Numbered from the stretch's first letter, positions 41,833 through 51,530 are shown. The stretch is DNA of 64,000 bases from Streptomyces goshikiensis (GCF_014650555.1 NZ_BMVE01000006.1:458382-522381), one strand, 5' to 3'. Notes: generated by a model not told the origin, from the letters alone. Numbers and translations: made by a program.

Positions 41833-42540
41833 CTAGGGCCTCGCGCGCGCGGACGTGGTCCGTTGCTCCCTGGCGGCCTGCTCGGGGTGGCGGGCGCGCC
41901 AGTACGGGTTGTCGTGCGGCAGGGCGCTGCCGACCCGCCCGTACATCCCGAACCACATCAGCATCACGCCGACGACGAAGCTGAACAGCACGTTCTGGAT
42001 CTTGAAGGCGAGGAAGTTCATCCCCGTGTCGAGCAGCGCGAGGTTCACGAAGCCGCTCGCGATGAACAGCAGGCCCAGCACGATGTTGAGGGTCGAGGCG
42101 AAGGTCCCGCCGATCACCATCCCGGCGAACAGCACGGCGCCGATGCAGATCGACAGGACGCTCAGCGCGCCGTTCGTGTTCAGGGCCAGCACGGTGTCGC
42201 CACCGGTGTCGAAGAACCCGATCCGGTCGATCAGCCCGAGGATCCCGAAGGCGACCAGCAGCAGACCGGTCAGGCCGGCGCCGACCCGGTACACCTGGCT
42301 GAGCTTGTGGTCGACGGGCAGATGATCGTCGAGCCGGGCGTTGACGGGATGCAGGGCGCGCGCGGCGCCCCGCGCGACGGCCTGGCGGAACTGGGGCGGG
42401 TCACCGACCCCGTCCCCGTCGTGGGCGACGTACGGCGCGTAGTGCTCGTGCGGCTCGGTACACCCGTACGCCGCATGGGGCGCGTACGCCTGGGGCGCGC
42501 GCGGCGGCGTCTGGGCGGTGTGGGCAGTGCGGGCAGCCAT
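41833..42540 (-). CDS. DUF4383 domain-containing membrane protein
   Basis: A 235-residue protein with a His/Tyr/Pro-rich cytoplasmic N-terminus (residues 1-75) and four membrane helices between about 80 and 205, matching DUF4383 (for example KLSQVYRVGAGLTGLLLVAFG and GDTVLALNTNGALSVLS). The function of the family is unknown. The ATG at 42538-42540 has GAGGAGGG about 5-8 bases upstream. It lies just upstream of the FmdB gene, separated by 10 bases. Confidence 0.9.
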   Translation of the reverse strand: MAARTAHTAQTPPRAPQAYAPHAAYGCTEPHEHYAPYVAHDGDGVGDPPQFRQAVARGAARALHPVNARLDDHLPVDHKLSQVYRVGAGLTGLLLVAFGILGLIDRIGFFDTGGDTVLALNTNGALSVLSICIGAVLFAGMVIGGTFASTLNIVLGLLFIASGFVNLALLDTGMNFLAFKIQNVLFSFVVGVMLMWFGMYGRVGSALPHDNPYWRARHPEQAAREQRTTSARARP

Positions 42541-43062
42541 GGCGCCCTCCTCTGTTCCATCCGACCCCCCAAGCATCCGCCCGCCCACCCCCCAACGACA
42601 ACTGCCGACCACGATCCGGCCGAGGCCGCGGCGGCCGGGGCCGCCGTCGCGGCCCGACCATGTCCGGCCCGGCTACCGGGCCGGTTCGGCCTGCGGGCGC
42701 GGTCCTGCGCACGGTGTGGCCCGACGCACCGACGCACCGACGCTGCCCGTGCGGGCTCGGCCCGGCGCCCGGCCCAGTCTGGCCCTGGCTCTGGTCCGTC
42801 TCCGGCCCCGGCCGGGCGCTCGGCTCGACATGGGCCGACATGGCCCGACCCAACGGCCCGGCCCGGTGTGGCCCCGGCTCTGGCCTGACCCTCGGCTCCA
42901 GGCCCGGGCCGACCCGCCGTCGCGGCCCGATCAGCGGGCGCGGTGCGGCTCCCGGCCCGGTGCGGCCCGTCGCGGCGCGGCACCGGCTCGGCTGCGGCAC
43001 CGACCGGCCGCGGCTACGACGGCGGCGCCGGCGTCCGAGGTCCGCCCTGGGGCCCCGGCCCC
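42541..43062. other. Gene-poor, low-complexity GC-rich gap
   Basis: A 522-base stretch dominated by short variants of GGCCCGGCC and CCGGCCC-type words. Both strands are open for long distances only because stop codons are rare in such sequence; codon-position bias is absent. I see no gene. The promoter of the DUF4383 gene should be in the first 80 bases. Confidence 0.6.
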
Positions 43063-44307
43063 CTACGCGTGGCCGCGTTCCGTGCGGATCTCGTTCACCA
43101 CGCGGGACACGGCGCCCCGTACCTCTTCCATCTCCTGCAGGAAATGCCAGTAGTCGGGATGCCGCCCCTCCAGACCGGCCACCGCCCGCTCCACCCGGGC
43201 CACCGCCTCGTCCAGCGGCGCAGCGTGCCGCGGCTCGGGCACGCTGCGGCCGGCCATCGCCAGCCGCTGCGCGTCCCGGATCGCGAAACGCGTCCGCTGG
43301 ACCTCCTCCTGCGGGTCCCGCGCCACCGCCTCCAGCCGGGTCAGCCGGTCCTGCGCTGCCGACACCGCCTCGTCGGTCGCGTCCAGCGCACCCCGTACCG
43401 CCTCGATCAGCGCCGTCACATCGGCCCAGCGCTGCTCCTCGCGCGCCGCGGACGCCTCCCGCAACCGCTCCTCGGCCCGGGCCACGTCCCGTACGGCCTC
43501 CTCCGGCACCTGCTGGAGGTCCTGCCAGCACGCCGCGCTGAACCGCCGCCGCAGCTCGCTCAGTACCGGATCCACCCGGTCCGCCCGGTTGCGCAGGGCC
43601 TGCGCGCGGGTCCGCAGGCTCACCAGCCGCCGGTCGATCTCCGCCGCGCGCTCCGGGAGCCGGGCCGCCTCGGCCCGTATCGCCTCCGCGTCGCGCAGGA
43701 TCCGGTCCGCCCGCTGCACGGTCTCCTGCACCCCGTGCTGGGCGGCGCCCTGGTTCAGCTTGGTCAGCTCGGGCCCCAGCGCCGCCAGCCGCGCCGCGAG
43801 ATCGTCGGCACGCACGCCCTTGGCCCGTACGGCGTCGAGCGCGTCACTGGCCGCCAGCAGCGCCGCCTTGGCCCGCTCCCGCGCCGGCGCCACCCGGGCC
43901 AGCTGCGTCTCGGCCTTGTCCAGCAACGGCTGCAGCCCCTGCGCGAACCGGTCCAGCTCGCCCTGGACCCGTACGAGCTCGTCCCGCGCCCGCGTCAGCT
44001 GCTCCCGCGCCCGCGCCGCGACGGAGCCCTCCAGATCCACCCGGTCCAGGTCGTGCGCGTCCACGGCCTCGATGTACACATGGCTGACCTCGTCGATCCG
44101 CCGGCCGAGCGCGACGAACCCTTGGGCCGCCTGCCGCGCGGCCGGCGAACCGTCCGCCGCGGCGATGGTCTCGATCGAGATCCGCAGGTCCCGCTGCGCG
44201 GTGTCCAGCTCGTAGAACGCGGCCGCGGCGGCATCCTTCGCCGCCTGCGCGTCCGCCCGCCGACTCTCGTCCCGCCCGCCGAACCACCGCCGGGATGCCG
44301 TCGTCAC
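43063..44307 (-). CDS. Coiled-coil protein of unknown function
   Basis: A 414-residue soluble protein made almost entirely of charged, heptad-patterned helices (for example ARERAKAALLAASDALDAVRA and RDVARAEERLREASAAREEQRW). Cysteine is rare (one, in SAACWQDLQQ). The N-terminus (VTTASRRWFGGRDESRR) carries the only aromatic cluster. No enzymatic motif, signal peptide or membrane helix is seen; a filament-like or scaffold role is possible. The start is a GTG at 44305-44307. It reads toward the low-complexity gap and has no obvious operon partner, and I do not recognise a named family. Confidence 0.82.
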   Translation of the reverse strand: MTTASRRWFGGRDESRRADAQAAKDAAAAAFYELDTAQRDLRISIETIAAADGSPAARQAAQGFVALGRRIDEVSHVYIEAVDAHDLDRVDLEGSVAARAREQLTRARDELVRVQGELDRFAQGLQPLLDKAETQLARVAPARERAKAALLAASDALDAVRAKGVRADDLAARLAALGPELTKLNQGAAQHGVQETVQRADRILRDAEAIRAEAARLPERAAEIDRRLVSLRTRAQALRNRADRVDPVLSELRRRFSAACWQDLQQVPEEAVRDVARAEERLREASAAREEQRWADVTALIEAVRGALDATDEAVSAAQDRLTRLEAVARDPQEEVQRTRFAIRDAQRLAMAGRSVPEPRHAAPLDEAVARVERAVAGLEGRHPDYWHFLQEMEEVRGAVSRVVNEIRTERGHA

Positions 44308-44412
44308 AATCCCTCTCCCGTACCGCGTCCGCCATGCCCCGCTCCATTCTCCCCTACGGGATCAAGTTTGCGTGGGGGGTCCGCCCGCCATGTAGGCTGT
44401 CCACTCATCCAC

Positions 44413-44487
44413 GGGTGCGTAGCTCAGGGGTAGAGCGCTGCTCTTACAAAGCAGATGTCGGCGGTTCGAAACCGTCCGCGCCCACCA
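44413..44487 (+). tRNA. tRNA-Val (anticodon TAC)
   Basis: All arms fold. The acceptor stem GGGTGCG pairs with CGCGCCC, the D-arm holds AGCTCAGGGGTAGAGC, the anticodon stem CTGCT/AGCAG encloses CTTACAA (anticodon TAC, reading GTA) and the T-arm holds GGTTCGAAACC. The discriminator is A and the CCA end is encoded. A 16-bp hairpin terminator follows at once. Confidence 0.97.
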
Positions 44488-44490
44488 GCG

Positions 44491-44526
44491 AAAAGGCCCC
44501 CGACCAGCAATGGTCGGGGGCCTTTT
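44491..44526 (+). terminator. Intrinsic terminator after tRNA-Val
   Basis: A perfect 16-bp stem (44491-44506 with 44511-44526, loop GCAA) ending in TTTT, three bases after the CCA. Confidence 0.95.
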
Positions 44527-44735
44527 GCATCCACGAATGACATCAACGGGAACGGTCAGCCACAGTCGGGCCGCTGCCTCAGCGACCGGTCTCCATTGGG
44601 GCCGTGGGAGGGCCGGCACAAGCAGCCGGTACGGGCGTCGCTGACCGGTCCGGCTAGAGCTACGGATCAAAGGCAGTGGTCCTTGTCGGGCAGAAGGGAA
44701 GCTCGACCGCGGGCTTCCCTGACCCTGGTGCGGGT
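44527..44735. other. Gap after tRNA-Val without a gene
   Basis: About 210 bases with less regular, lower GC composition than the rest of the window. No coding bias, no ribosome site and no repeat of the tRNA 3' end is seen. Confidence 0.5.
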
Positions 44736-45038
44736 CTACGCCGCTGAGGCTTCGAACAGGCCCAGCCATTCCCCCACGGTGAGCGCTGCTGAGGCAGGCA
44801 CCAGCAAGGAGATGCCAATGCCGCCAAGTACATGCGCTGCCCAGGGCATTGCTTGCTGCGAGCCGCCGGATGCCTCACGCCGCCGCGCGACCCCGAAGCG
44901 CCAGAGGAACAAAGCCCCGCTCAACAGGCAGAGGGCCAAACCGCCGAGCTGCATCAACTTCAGGCCCCATTGAGCGAGGGCAAGAAGCGCGGCTGATATC
45001 AGCAACCCCACAGCCACTCCTCGATCTCGTACATCCAC
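44736..45038 (-). CDS. Small membrane protein, unknown
   Basis: A 100-residue protein with three hydrophobic stretches, near residues 8-25 (VAVGLLISAALLALA), 30-46 (LGGLALCLLSGALFLW) and 70-88 (GGIGISLLVPASAAL), separated by a short basic loop (RFGVARRRE). No family is recognised. The GTG at 45036-45038 is preferred because GGAGG lies about 10 bases upstream; a longer frame to 45152 lacks a ribosome site. The base composition is less extreme than in the neighbours, in a stretch after the tRNA gene that may have been acquired or eroded. Confidence 0.6.
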   Translation of the reverse strand: MDVRDRGVAVGLLISAALLALAQWGLKLMQLGGLALCLLSGALFLWRFGVARRREASGGSQQAMPWAAHVLGGIGISLLVPASAALTVGEWLGLFEASAA

Positions 45039-45317
45039 CGGATTCCACCTCCCGTGAATCGGGTGGATGTCGACACACTGGGCGTCCGTTAGGCGTGAGC
45101 ACGGACGCGCACCGTTCGCTCTGGAGCGTACGGGCCCCTCGGTGAACCGCACGCCTCTGTGGCTGCTCGTGGACTGACGGAACGTGCGCGCCGCGCGGGG
45201 TCTCCGGGGCCGTGTGCCTGCTGTGCTTCCGTTCGTGCCGTCTGCGCCTACCGGGCGGCTGCGGTCGGCGGGACCATCCCTGGGTCAGAGCGTCGACCGA
45301 ATCAGGTAGGTGGCAGG

Positions 45318-45671
45318 GTGACTCAGCCCAGGTGTGGGGCGCCGACGACCAAGAATCGTCCCTGTACCAGGCCCGCGATCATGAACAGCTCTGGATGCCA
45401 GGACCATCAGGGCAAGTGGTTGGTCGTGTGGCGGCCGTGCTGCGGCTGGGGTCGGGGTGGTCATGCGGTAACCGGGTTGCGGGCCGGAGGGCTTGGCCGC
45501 GGGCGCCGGGAACTCGGGGGTGGGCGGACTCAAGAGGAGGTTGGGGGGGAAGTAGTGGGGGATGGGTGGTTGGTTTGGGTGGGGTGTGGTGGGGGGTCGG
45601 TTCGAGCGGAGGAGGGACTTGGAGCGGGCGCGGTTGCTCGCGCGGGTGGGGGAGGTTGCGGCTGGGCCTGA
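45318..45671 (+). CDS. Possible small Cys/His-motif protein or frameshifted 5' part of the next gene
   Basis: From the GTG at 45318 the first 35 codons give RCGAPTTKNRPC, then TRPAIMNSSGCQDHQG, a C-x9-C-x10-C-x2-H pattern like short zinc-binding modules found at the N-termini of phage and accessory proteins in Streptomyces. The remaining 80 residues are Gly/Arg/Trp-rich and look like translated G-rich spacer rather than protein. The true product may be shorter, or the Cys/His module may belong to the membrane protein that starts in another frame at 45562. I am unsure that this is a functional gene. Confidence 0.3.
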   Translation: MTQPRCGAPTTKNRPCTRPAIMNSSGCQDHQGKWLVVWRPCCGWGRGGHAVTGLRAGGLGRGRRELGGGRTQEEVGGEVVGDGWLVWVGCGGGSVRAEEGLGAGAVARAGGGGCGWA

Positions 45672-46131
45672 GGGGCGGGGGAAGTATGCCGATTCGGGGG
45701 CGCTGAGGGTCGAGGCGGGGGGTGATGGGTTTACGGGTCTGCTCGTCGAGTACTACGCCTACGGGCTCGCGCAGGCGCGGACCAGTTTCGTGACCAGTCA
45801 GTGGTTCGGCGCGATGGGCGGCGCCATCCTGCTGTTCGGGGTGGGCCTGGGCGTGTGGAAGGCCGAGAGCAGCGGGGAGCTGTACGTCGGGGTGGTGACC
45901 AGTTCCGTCGGGCTCGTGGTCACCGTCATCGGGCAGCTGTTCCACCGGCGGGCCGACGCGGCCTTGCGGTACATGGCCGACCAGAGTGCCCTGCTACGGG
46001 AGGACCGGCAGGCCGCGGAAGCGATGCGGCGGGCGGTGGAGCTGCTCGGAGAGGTCGCGGACCCGGCGCTGCGGGCGCGGCTGCAAGCCGGTTTGATCAT
46101 GAAATTGTCCGGCGCGGAGCTGCCCGGGTAG
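45562..46131 (+). CDS. Membrane protein resembling TRADD-N-associated two-helix domain
   Basis: A 189-residue protein. Residues 25-60 are charged helix (RRRDLERARLLARVGEVAAG). The segment EYYAYGLAQARTSFVTSQWF leads into two membrane helices at about 75-95 and 105-125, followed by an amphipathic tail (QLFHRRADAALRYMADQSALLREDRQ). This pattern resembles the TRADD-N-associated 2-TM domain described in bacterial conflict and signalling proteins; the match is by eye and not certain. The ATG at 45562 follows an in-frame TAG at 45553 and lies inside a run of G tracts. Two GTG codons (45586, 45589) are alternative starts, and codon bias becomes convincing only after them. Confidence 0.65.
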   Translation: MGGWFGWGVVGGRFERRRDLERARLLARVGEVAAGPEGRGKYADSGALRVEAGGDGFTGLLVEYYAYGLAQARTSFVTSQWFGAMGGAILLFGVGLGVWKAESSGELYVGVVTSSVGLVVTVIGQLFHRRADAALRYMADQSALLREDRQAAEAMRRAVELLGEVADPALRARLQAGLIMKLSGAELPG

Positions 46132-46146
46132 CGCGATAGTGGAGGT

Positions 46147-46398
46147 ATGTGCCGCTCCATTAAGACCCTGCGCCCGCCGTCCATCCCCGAGAAGGCCACG
46201 GAGGAGGAGATCCGCGCCGCCGCGCTCCAGTACGTACGGAAGGTGTCCGGGTTCCGGGCGCCCGCCGCGCACAACCAGGAGGTGTTCGCCGCGGCCGTCG
46301 ACGCGATCGCCGACGCGACCCGGGACCTGCTGGAAGGCCTTCAGGTCAGAGGTGCGGGCGGCGGAGCCGCCGTCGCCGCCGCGGGCGCCGCGGGTTAG
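46147..46398 (+). CDS. DUF2277 domain-containing protein
   Basis: An 83-residue protein with the DUF2277 signature: MCRSIKTLRPP at the start, then EEIRAAALQYVRKVSGFRAP and HNQEVFAAAVDAIADAT. The family is small, cytosolic and of unknown function. The Cys2 and the RxIKxLR motif are conserved. The ATG directly follows GGAGGT with no spacing, but a -10-like GATAGT ends six bases before it (46135-46140), so a leaderless start is more likely. Its TAG stop overlaps the TAA stop of the convergent secreted protein. Confidence 0.92.
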   Translation: MCRSIKTLRPPSIPEKATEEEIRAAALQYVRKVSGFRAPAAHNQEVFAAAVDAIADATRDLLEGLQVRGAGGGAAVAAAGAAG

Positions 46399-46892
46399 GC
46401 CGACGGGTGGGTGCGGCGGCGCCGGATGATCCAGACGCCGGCGCCGAGGGAGGCCGCTACGAGGGAGCCGCCGATGGCGATCTCGCCCCGGCTCATCGAG
46501 TCCGTGCTGCCGCCCAGGCCGCCCCGCGCCGCGCCGGAGGTCACGTTCAGGGAGAGCGTGATCTGCTGGCCGCCCGCGCCGCCGCACTCGAACGTGACGG
46601 GGTACGAGCCGTTGGGGGTGTTGTTGTAGACGGTCGCGCCGCCGAACAGGTTGCTGGCCTCCAGATTGCCCGGGGTCAGCTGGACGTCACCGAACGCGCG
46701 GGAGGTGGCCCGGCCGGTCTTGGTGCCGCAGCCGGTGATGTTGAGGGCGACCCGGCCGCCGGGGGCCACGGAGGTGGGGGACACGGTGGCCGAGGGGGCC
46801 GCGTGGGCGAGGGTGACGGGGGCGGCCGCGGCGGCGACGAGGGTCGCGGCCGCGAGACCGGTGAGGCGGTGCCGGTTGCGCGTGGGGGACAT
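46395..46892 (-). CDS. Secreted/cell-surface protein with C-terminal membrane anchor
   Basis: A 165-residue exported protein. A signal peptide covers residues 1-32 (LAHAA cut site). A small beta-rich domain follows with two cysteines (ITGCGTKT and FECGGAGG) likely bridged, then a membrane helix near 135-155 (IAIGGSLVAASLGAGVWII) and a basic tail RRRRTHPS. The anchor plus short basic tail would hold it in the cytoplasmic membrane facing outward. No named family is recognised; Streptomyces encodes many such proteins. It is convergent with the DUF2277 gene, and the stops overlap in TTAG. Confidence 0.8.
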   Translation of the reverse strand: MSPTRNRHRLTGLAAATLVAAAAAPVTLAHAAPSATVSPTSVAPGGRVALNITGCGTKTGRATSRAFGDVQLTPGNLEASNLFGGATVYNNTPNGSYPVTFECGGAGGQQITLSLNVTSGAARGGLGGSTDSMSRGEIAIGGSLVAASLGAGVWIIRRRRTHPSA

Positions 46893-47068
46893 GGAGACGA
46901 CTCCTCGGGCTCCTCGAAACGGCGCGGCCAGGGCACGGGTGTGACGCGGATTCGGTTGCGCACCGTCTTCTGGACGTTAGGAGCCGAGCCCCGGCGCGGC
47001 GATCGGAGCCGGGTGAACGGGTGAACGGGCGGAACGGGTCGCCGACTGCCCCCCGGGCGCGGGGAGGG

Positions 47069-47710
47069 CTATCCCGCCGGGGTCGGGGAGGGCGGCGGGC
47101 GGCGGATGAGGAACGCCGCCAGGGCGCCCGCCGCGAACAGGGCGATGACCGACACCGCGGTGCCCAGCCAGGTCGCGCCGAGCCACTGGGTGCCGAAGTA
47201 GCCGAGCGCCACGCTGTACCCGGCCCAGGCCATGCCCGCCAGCACCGACCAGGGCAGGAACTCCTTGACCTTGCGGTGCGTCTTGCCCGCGCCCAGCGAG
47301 ACCACGGAACGGCCGGCCGGGGCGAACCGGGCGATCACCACCAGGGCCCCGCCGCCCCGGGCCAGGGCCGCGCCCAGGCGCTCGTGCGCACGGGTCAGCC
47401 GACGGGAGCGGGCGATGGCGCGGTCCAGCCGGGCCCCGCCGCGCCGGGCCAGCCGGTACGCGGCCATGTCACCCAGCACCGAGGCCGTCGTGGCGATCAC
47501 CAGCAGCGCCATGATGTCCGGCACCCGCTCCGGTACGGGCACGGGCACCGGTACCGGACCCGTCGCCCCCGCTGCGGCCGCCGCGGCCGCGGCGGTGATC
47601 ACCAGCACCCCGCTCGGGAGCACCGGCAGGAAGACGTCGAGCAGGATGGACAGCGCCACCACGGCGTAGATCCACGGGCTCGTCGTCAACGACCCCAGAG
47701 TCTCAAGCAA
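47069..47710 (-). CDS. DedA family membrane protein
   Basis: A 213-residue protein of the DedA/VTT family with about five hydrophobic segments: LDVFLPVLPSGVLVITAA near 22-40, the re-entrant SVLGDMAAYRLARRGG near 85-100, and the signature RFAPAGRSVVSLGAG near 141-155. DedA proteins act in lipid flipping (undecaprenyl phosphate or phosphatidylethanolamine). The TTG at 47708-47710 is preferred: GGGGAG lies about 7 bases upstream and the protein then begins LLETLGSLTTSPW, as in relatives. A GTG at 47795-47797 would add 29 residues with poor codon bias. It lies downstream of the PhoD-like gene on the same strand. Confidence 0.88.
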   Translation of the reverse strand: MLETLGSLTTSPWIYAVVALSILLDVFLPVLPSGVLVITAAAAAAAAGATGPVPVPVPVPERVPDIMALLVIATTASVLGDMAAYRLARRGGARLDRAIARSRRLTRAHERLGAALARGGGALVVIARFAPAGRSVVSLGAGKTHRKVKEFLPWSVLAGMAWAGYSVALGYFGTQWLGATWLGTAVSVIALFAAGALAAFLIRRPPPSPTPAG

Positions 47711-47879
47711 AACGGGACTCCCCAGTCCGGGTTGAGGTGCTTCGGCGTGAAGCGCCGCGACGTCGCGGGGGAGCGGCAGGGGCGGCTTGACAGCCACACA
47801 GCGTACGCCCGGCGTTCGCCTGCCGTACCCGCGGCCCCTGGCCCGCCACCGCCGCCTCACCCGCGGACGGGGGAGCGGT

Positions 47880-49544
<1,665 letters not shown>

Positions 49545-49658
49545 GGCAACTCCCCCTCCTCCGTACCCCCTTCGATCACGGTACGGCGTGGAAGGGGGGC
49601 CTGGCCTCCCCCTGGCGGGGGAGAAAGATCGGCCTCCGTTTCCAGGGTCGGGGCCTGC

Positions 49659-49690
49659 CCCGCGCGGGCTCCGGCCGGAGCCCGCGCGGG
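49659..49690 (-). terminator. Perfect 32-bp palindrome, terminator of the HNH nuclease gene
   Basis: Two 16-base arms (49659-49674 and 49675-49690) meet with no spacer, so the hairpin forms with a small internal loop. It lies 32 bases beyond the HNH stop on the minus strand. Further overlapping GC repeats follow to 49710. Confidence 0.8.
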
Positions 49691-49721
49691 CCCGGGCCGG
49701 AGCCCGGCAAGTCCCTCGGGA

Positions 49722-50384
49722 TCAGCAGCCGTTGAGGACGCCGGTCAGAGCGGTCTTCTCGCGGGAGTCCATGCTCAGGGCGTAGTACTGCTTCACCTCG
49801 ACCCACATGCGGGCGTACGTACAGCGGTAGGCGGTCCGCGAGGGCAGCCACGTGCCGGGGTCCTGGTCGCCCTTGGCCTGGTTGACGTTGTCGGTGACCG
49901 CGATGAGCTGCGGGCGGGTGAGGTCGTTGGCGAACTGCTGCCGCTTGGCGGTGGTCCAGGAGTTGGCACCGGAGCGCCAGGCCTCGGCCAGCGGGACGAC
50001 GTGGTCGATGTCGAGGTCGGTGGCGACGGTCCAGGTGGCGTCGTCGTACTCGGAGTACCAGCTACCGCTGACGGCGGCGCACGAGGAGTCCTGGACGACG
50101 TTCTTCCCGTCCCGCTTGAGGACGGTCTCGCGGGTGTTGCAGGCGCCCGAGACGGTGCTCCAGTGCGGGAAGAGGGTGCGGCTGTACCCGCTGGTGGAGC
50201 CCTCGGTCGTCGGCGTGACCGTGGCGAGGTAGGCGCGGGCGACGGAGGCGCTGATGGGGGTGGGCGGGGCGGCCTGGGCGGCGGGCGCGTTCACGAGGGA
50301 GGTGAGCGAGGCGAGCGCGGCGGCGGACGCGAGTACGCCGAGGCGACGCGCGTAGACGGCGGGTATGAGCGTCTTGAAGGCCAT
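49722..50384 (-). CDS. Secreted HNH endonuclease family protein
   Basis: A 220-residue exported nuclease. The signal peptide ends near residue 38 (APAAQAA). The catalytic HNH/DUF1524-like motif is TDLDIDHVVPLAEAWRSG near residues 119-136, with conserved asparagines downstream (LIAVTDNVNQAKGDQDP). Four cysteines (SGACNTRE, SSCAAV, YRCTYA, LNGC) suggest two disulfides, as expected outside the cell. Family members degrade DNA without sequence preference; a role in nutrient scavenging or competition is inference. The ATG at 50382-50384 has CGGAG about 8 bases upstream. A palindrome ends the unit. Confidence 0.93.
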   Translation of the reverse strand: MAFKTLIPAVYARRLGVLASAAALASLTSLVNAPAAQAAPPTPISASVARAYLATVTPTTEGSTSGYSRTLFPHWSTVSGACNTRETVLKRDGKNVVQDSSCAAVSGSWYSEYDDATWTVATDLDIDHVVPLAEAWRSGANSWTTAKRQQFANDLTRPQLIAVTDNVNQAKGDQDPGTWLPSRTAYRCTYARMWVEVKQYYALSMDSREKTALTGVLNGC

Positions 50385-50657
50385 GAGGGGGCTCCGAGGG
50401 TGGGGGATGAGGGGGCGTGCGGCCCGGAGGGGCGCGGCCATGGTGGCGCCGCCAGGTATCGCGGGGGCGGTCGCCAGGTGACAGCCTGCCGACATGTGCA
50501 CGTCACATCAAGGTGTGCAAGGGTCCCCAATTAAGCGGAAGTTGACATTCCGGGGTGTGGGGGAGGGGCGTGGGAGGGGGTGGAGGCCGGGCTCGGGCGG
50601 GGCCGGGGGCGGGCCGGGGCCGGGTCCGGGGTGGGTGGCGTCGGGACCAAAGGCCCC

Positions 50658-50687
50658 TTACAGGCCCCCGCGCGGGTCGCGTACGCT
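50658..50687 (+). promoter_or_regulatory. Promoter of the GDT1-family transporter transcript
   Basis: TTACAG (50658-50663) and TACGCT (50682-50687) are 18 bp apart, about 10 bases before the first conserved element of the riboswitch. Confidence 0.6.
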
Positions 50688-50696
50688 GTGTCGAGC

Positions 50697-50815
50697 AGAA
50701 GGGGAGTAGCTCTTCGCCGGACCGTCGACATACTGCTGGGTCACCCAGCCGGCGCCCGGAGGCAGGCCGCGCACAGCGGTCGGCCAGCGAGACCTTCGGC
50801 CGCAGTGTCCTGTTC
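50697..50815 (+). promoter_or_regulatory. yybP-ykoY (manganese) riboswitch
   Basis: The two diagnostic internal-loop sequences of this riboswitch class are present and correctly ordered: GGGGAGTAGC at 50701-50710 and GCGAGACCTTCG at 50787-50798, about 80 bases apart with a GC-rich hairpin between. Known biology: this class senses Mn2+ and controls Mn exporters including TMEM165/GDT1-family and TerC-like genes. The gene 135 bases downstream encodes a GDT1 protein, which supports the call. A GCTTCGGC/GCCGAAGC stem at 50818-50879 could form the switching hairpin. The 3' boundary is uncertain. Confidence 0.85.
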
Positions 50816-50948
50816 AGGCTTCGGCGTACGCACACACGTGCGGGCGCGGACGCACCCAGGGCGCCGCCGAGCCGAAGCGATCCCTGAAACATCCCAAGGT
50901 CTCTCGGTGGCGATGGCGTCCTGCCCGACCGATAGAGGTTTCCACCCC

Positions 50949-51530
50949 GTGTTCAGCTTCACCGTCACGGCGATCGCCTTCGGCGTCGTCTTCCTCGCCG
51001 AACTTCCCGACAAGACGGCCCTCGCCGGTCTGATGCTCGGCACCCGCTACCGCGCGTCCTACGTCTTCGCGGGCGTCGCGGCGGCCTTCGCCGTGCACGT
51101 CGCCCTCGCCATCGCCGCCGGCAGCGTTCTCACGCTGCTCCCGCACCGGCTCGTCCAGGCGGTCGTCGGCGTCCTGTTCCTCGCGGGCGCGGCCATGCTG
51201 CTGCTGAAGAAGAGCGACGGGGAGGAAGAGGTCAAGGCGCCGGCCGACCAGTCCTTCTGGAAGGTGTCCGGGGCCGGCTTCATGCTGATCCTGGTGGCGG
51301 AGTTCGGTGACCTGACCCAGATCATGACCGCGAACCTCGCCGCCCGGTACGACAACCCGGTTTCGGTCGGCCTCGGTGCGGTGCTGGCGCTGTGGGCGGT
51401 CGCGGGCATCGGGATCCTGGGCGGAAAGACGCTGATGAAGTACGTACCGCTGCGACTGATCACCAAGGTCGCGGCCGCGGTGATGGCTGCGCTGGCCGTG
51501 TTCTCTTTGTACGAGGCGATCGCGGGCTGA
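50949..51530 (+). CDS. GDT1/TMEM165 (UPF0016) family cation transporter
   Basis: A 193-residue membrane protein with six helices in two halves. Each half has the metal motif: ELPDKTALAG at 18-27 (a variant of E-x-G-D-K/R-T/S) and EFGDLTQIMTANLAAR near 118-133. GDT1 proteins move Mn2+ or Ca2+ out of the cytoplasm. The acidic loop between halves (KKSDGEEEVKAPAD) is typical. The GTG at 50949 is preferred over an ATG twelve codons earlier, because the intervening codons (GAT AGA GGT) are atypical and AGAGG precedes the GTG. Regulation by the upstream Mn2+ riboswitch is strongly implied. Confidence 0.93.
   Translation: MFSFTVTAIAFGVVFLAELPDKTALAGLMLGTRYRASYVFAGVAAAFAVHVALAIAAGSVLTLLPHRLVQAVVGVLFLAGAAMLLLKKSDGEEEVKAPADQSFWKVSGAGFMLILVAEFGDLTQIMTANLAARYDNPVSVGLGAVLALWAVAGIGILGGKTLMKYVPLRLITKVAAAVMAALAVFSLYEAIAG

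Noticed and set aside
44413..45700. An integrated element using tRNA-Val as attachment site
   Set aside because: No integrase gene and no duplicate of the tRNA 3' end is visible downstream. At most an old remnant.
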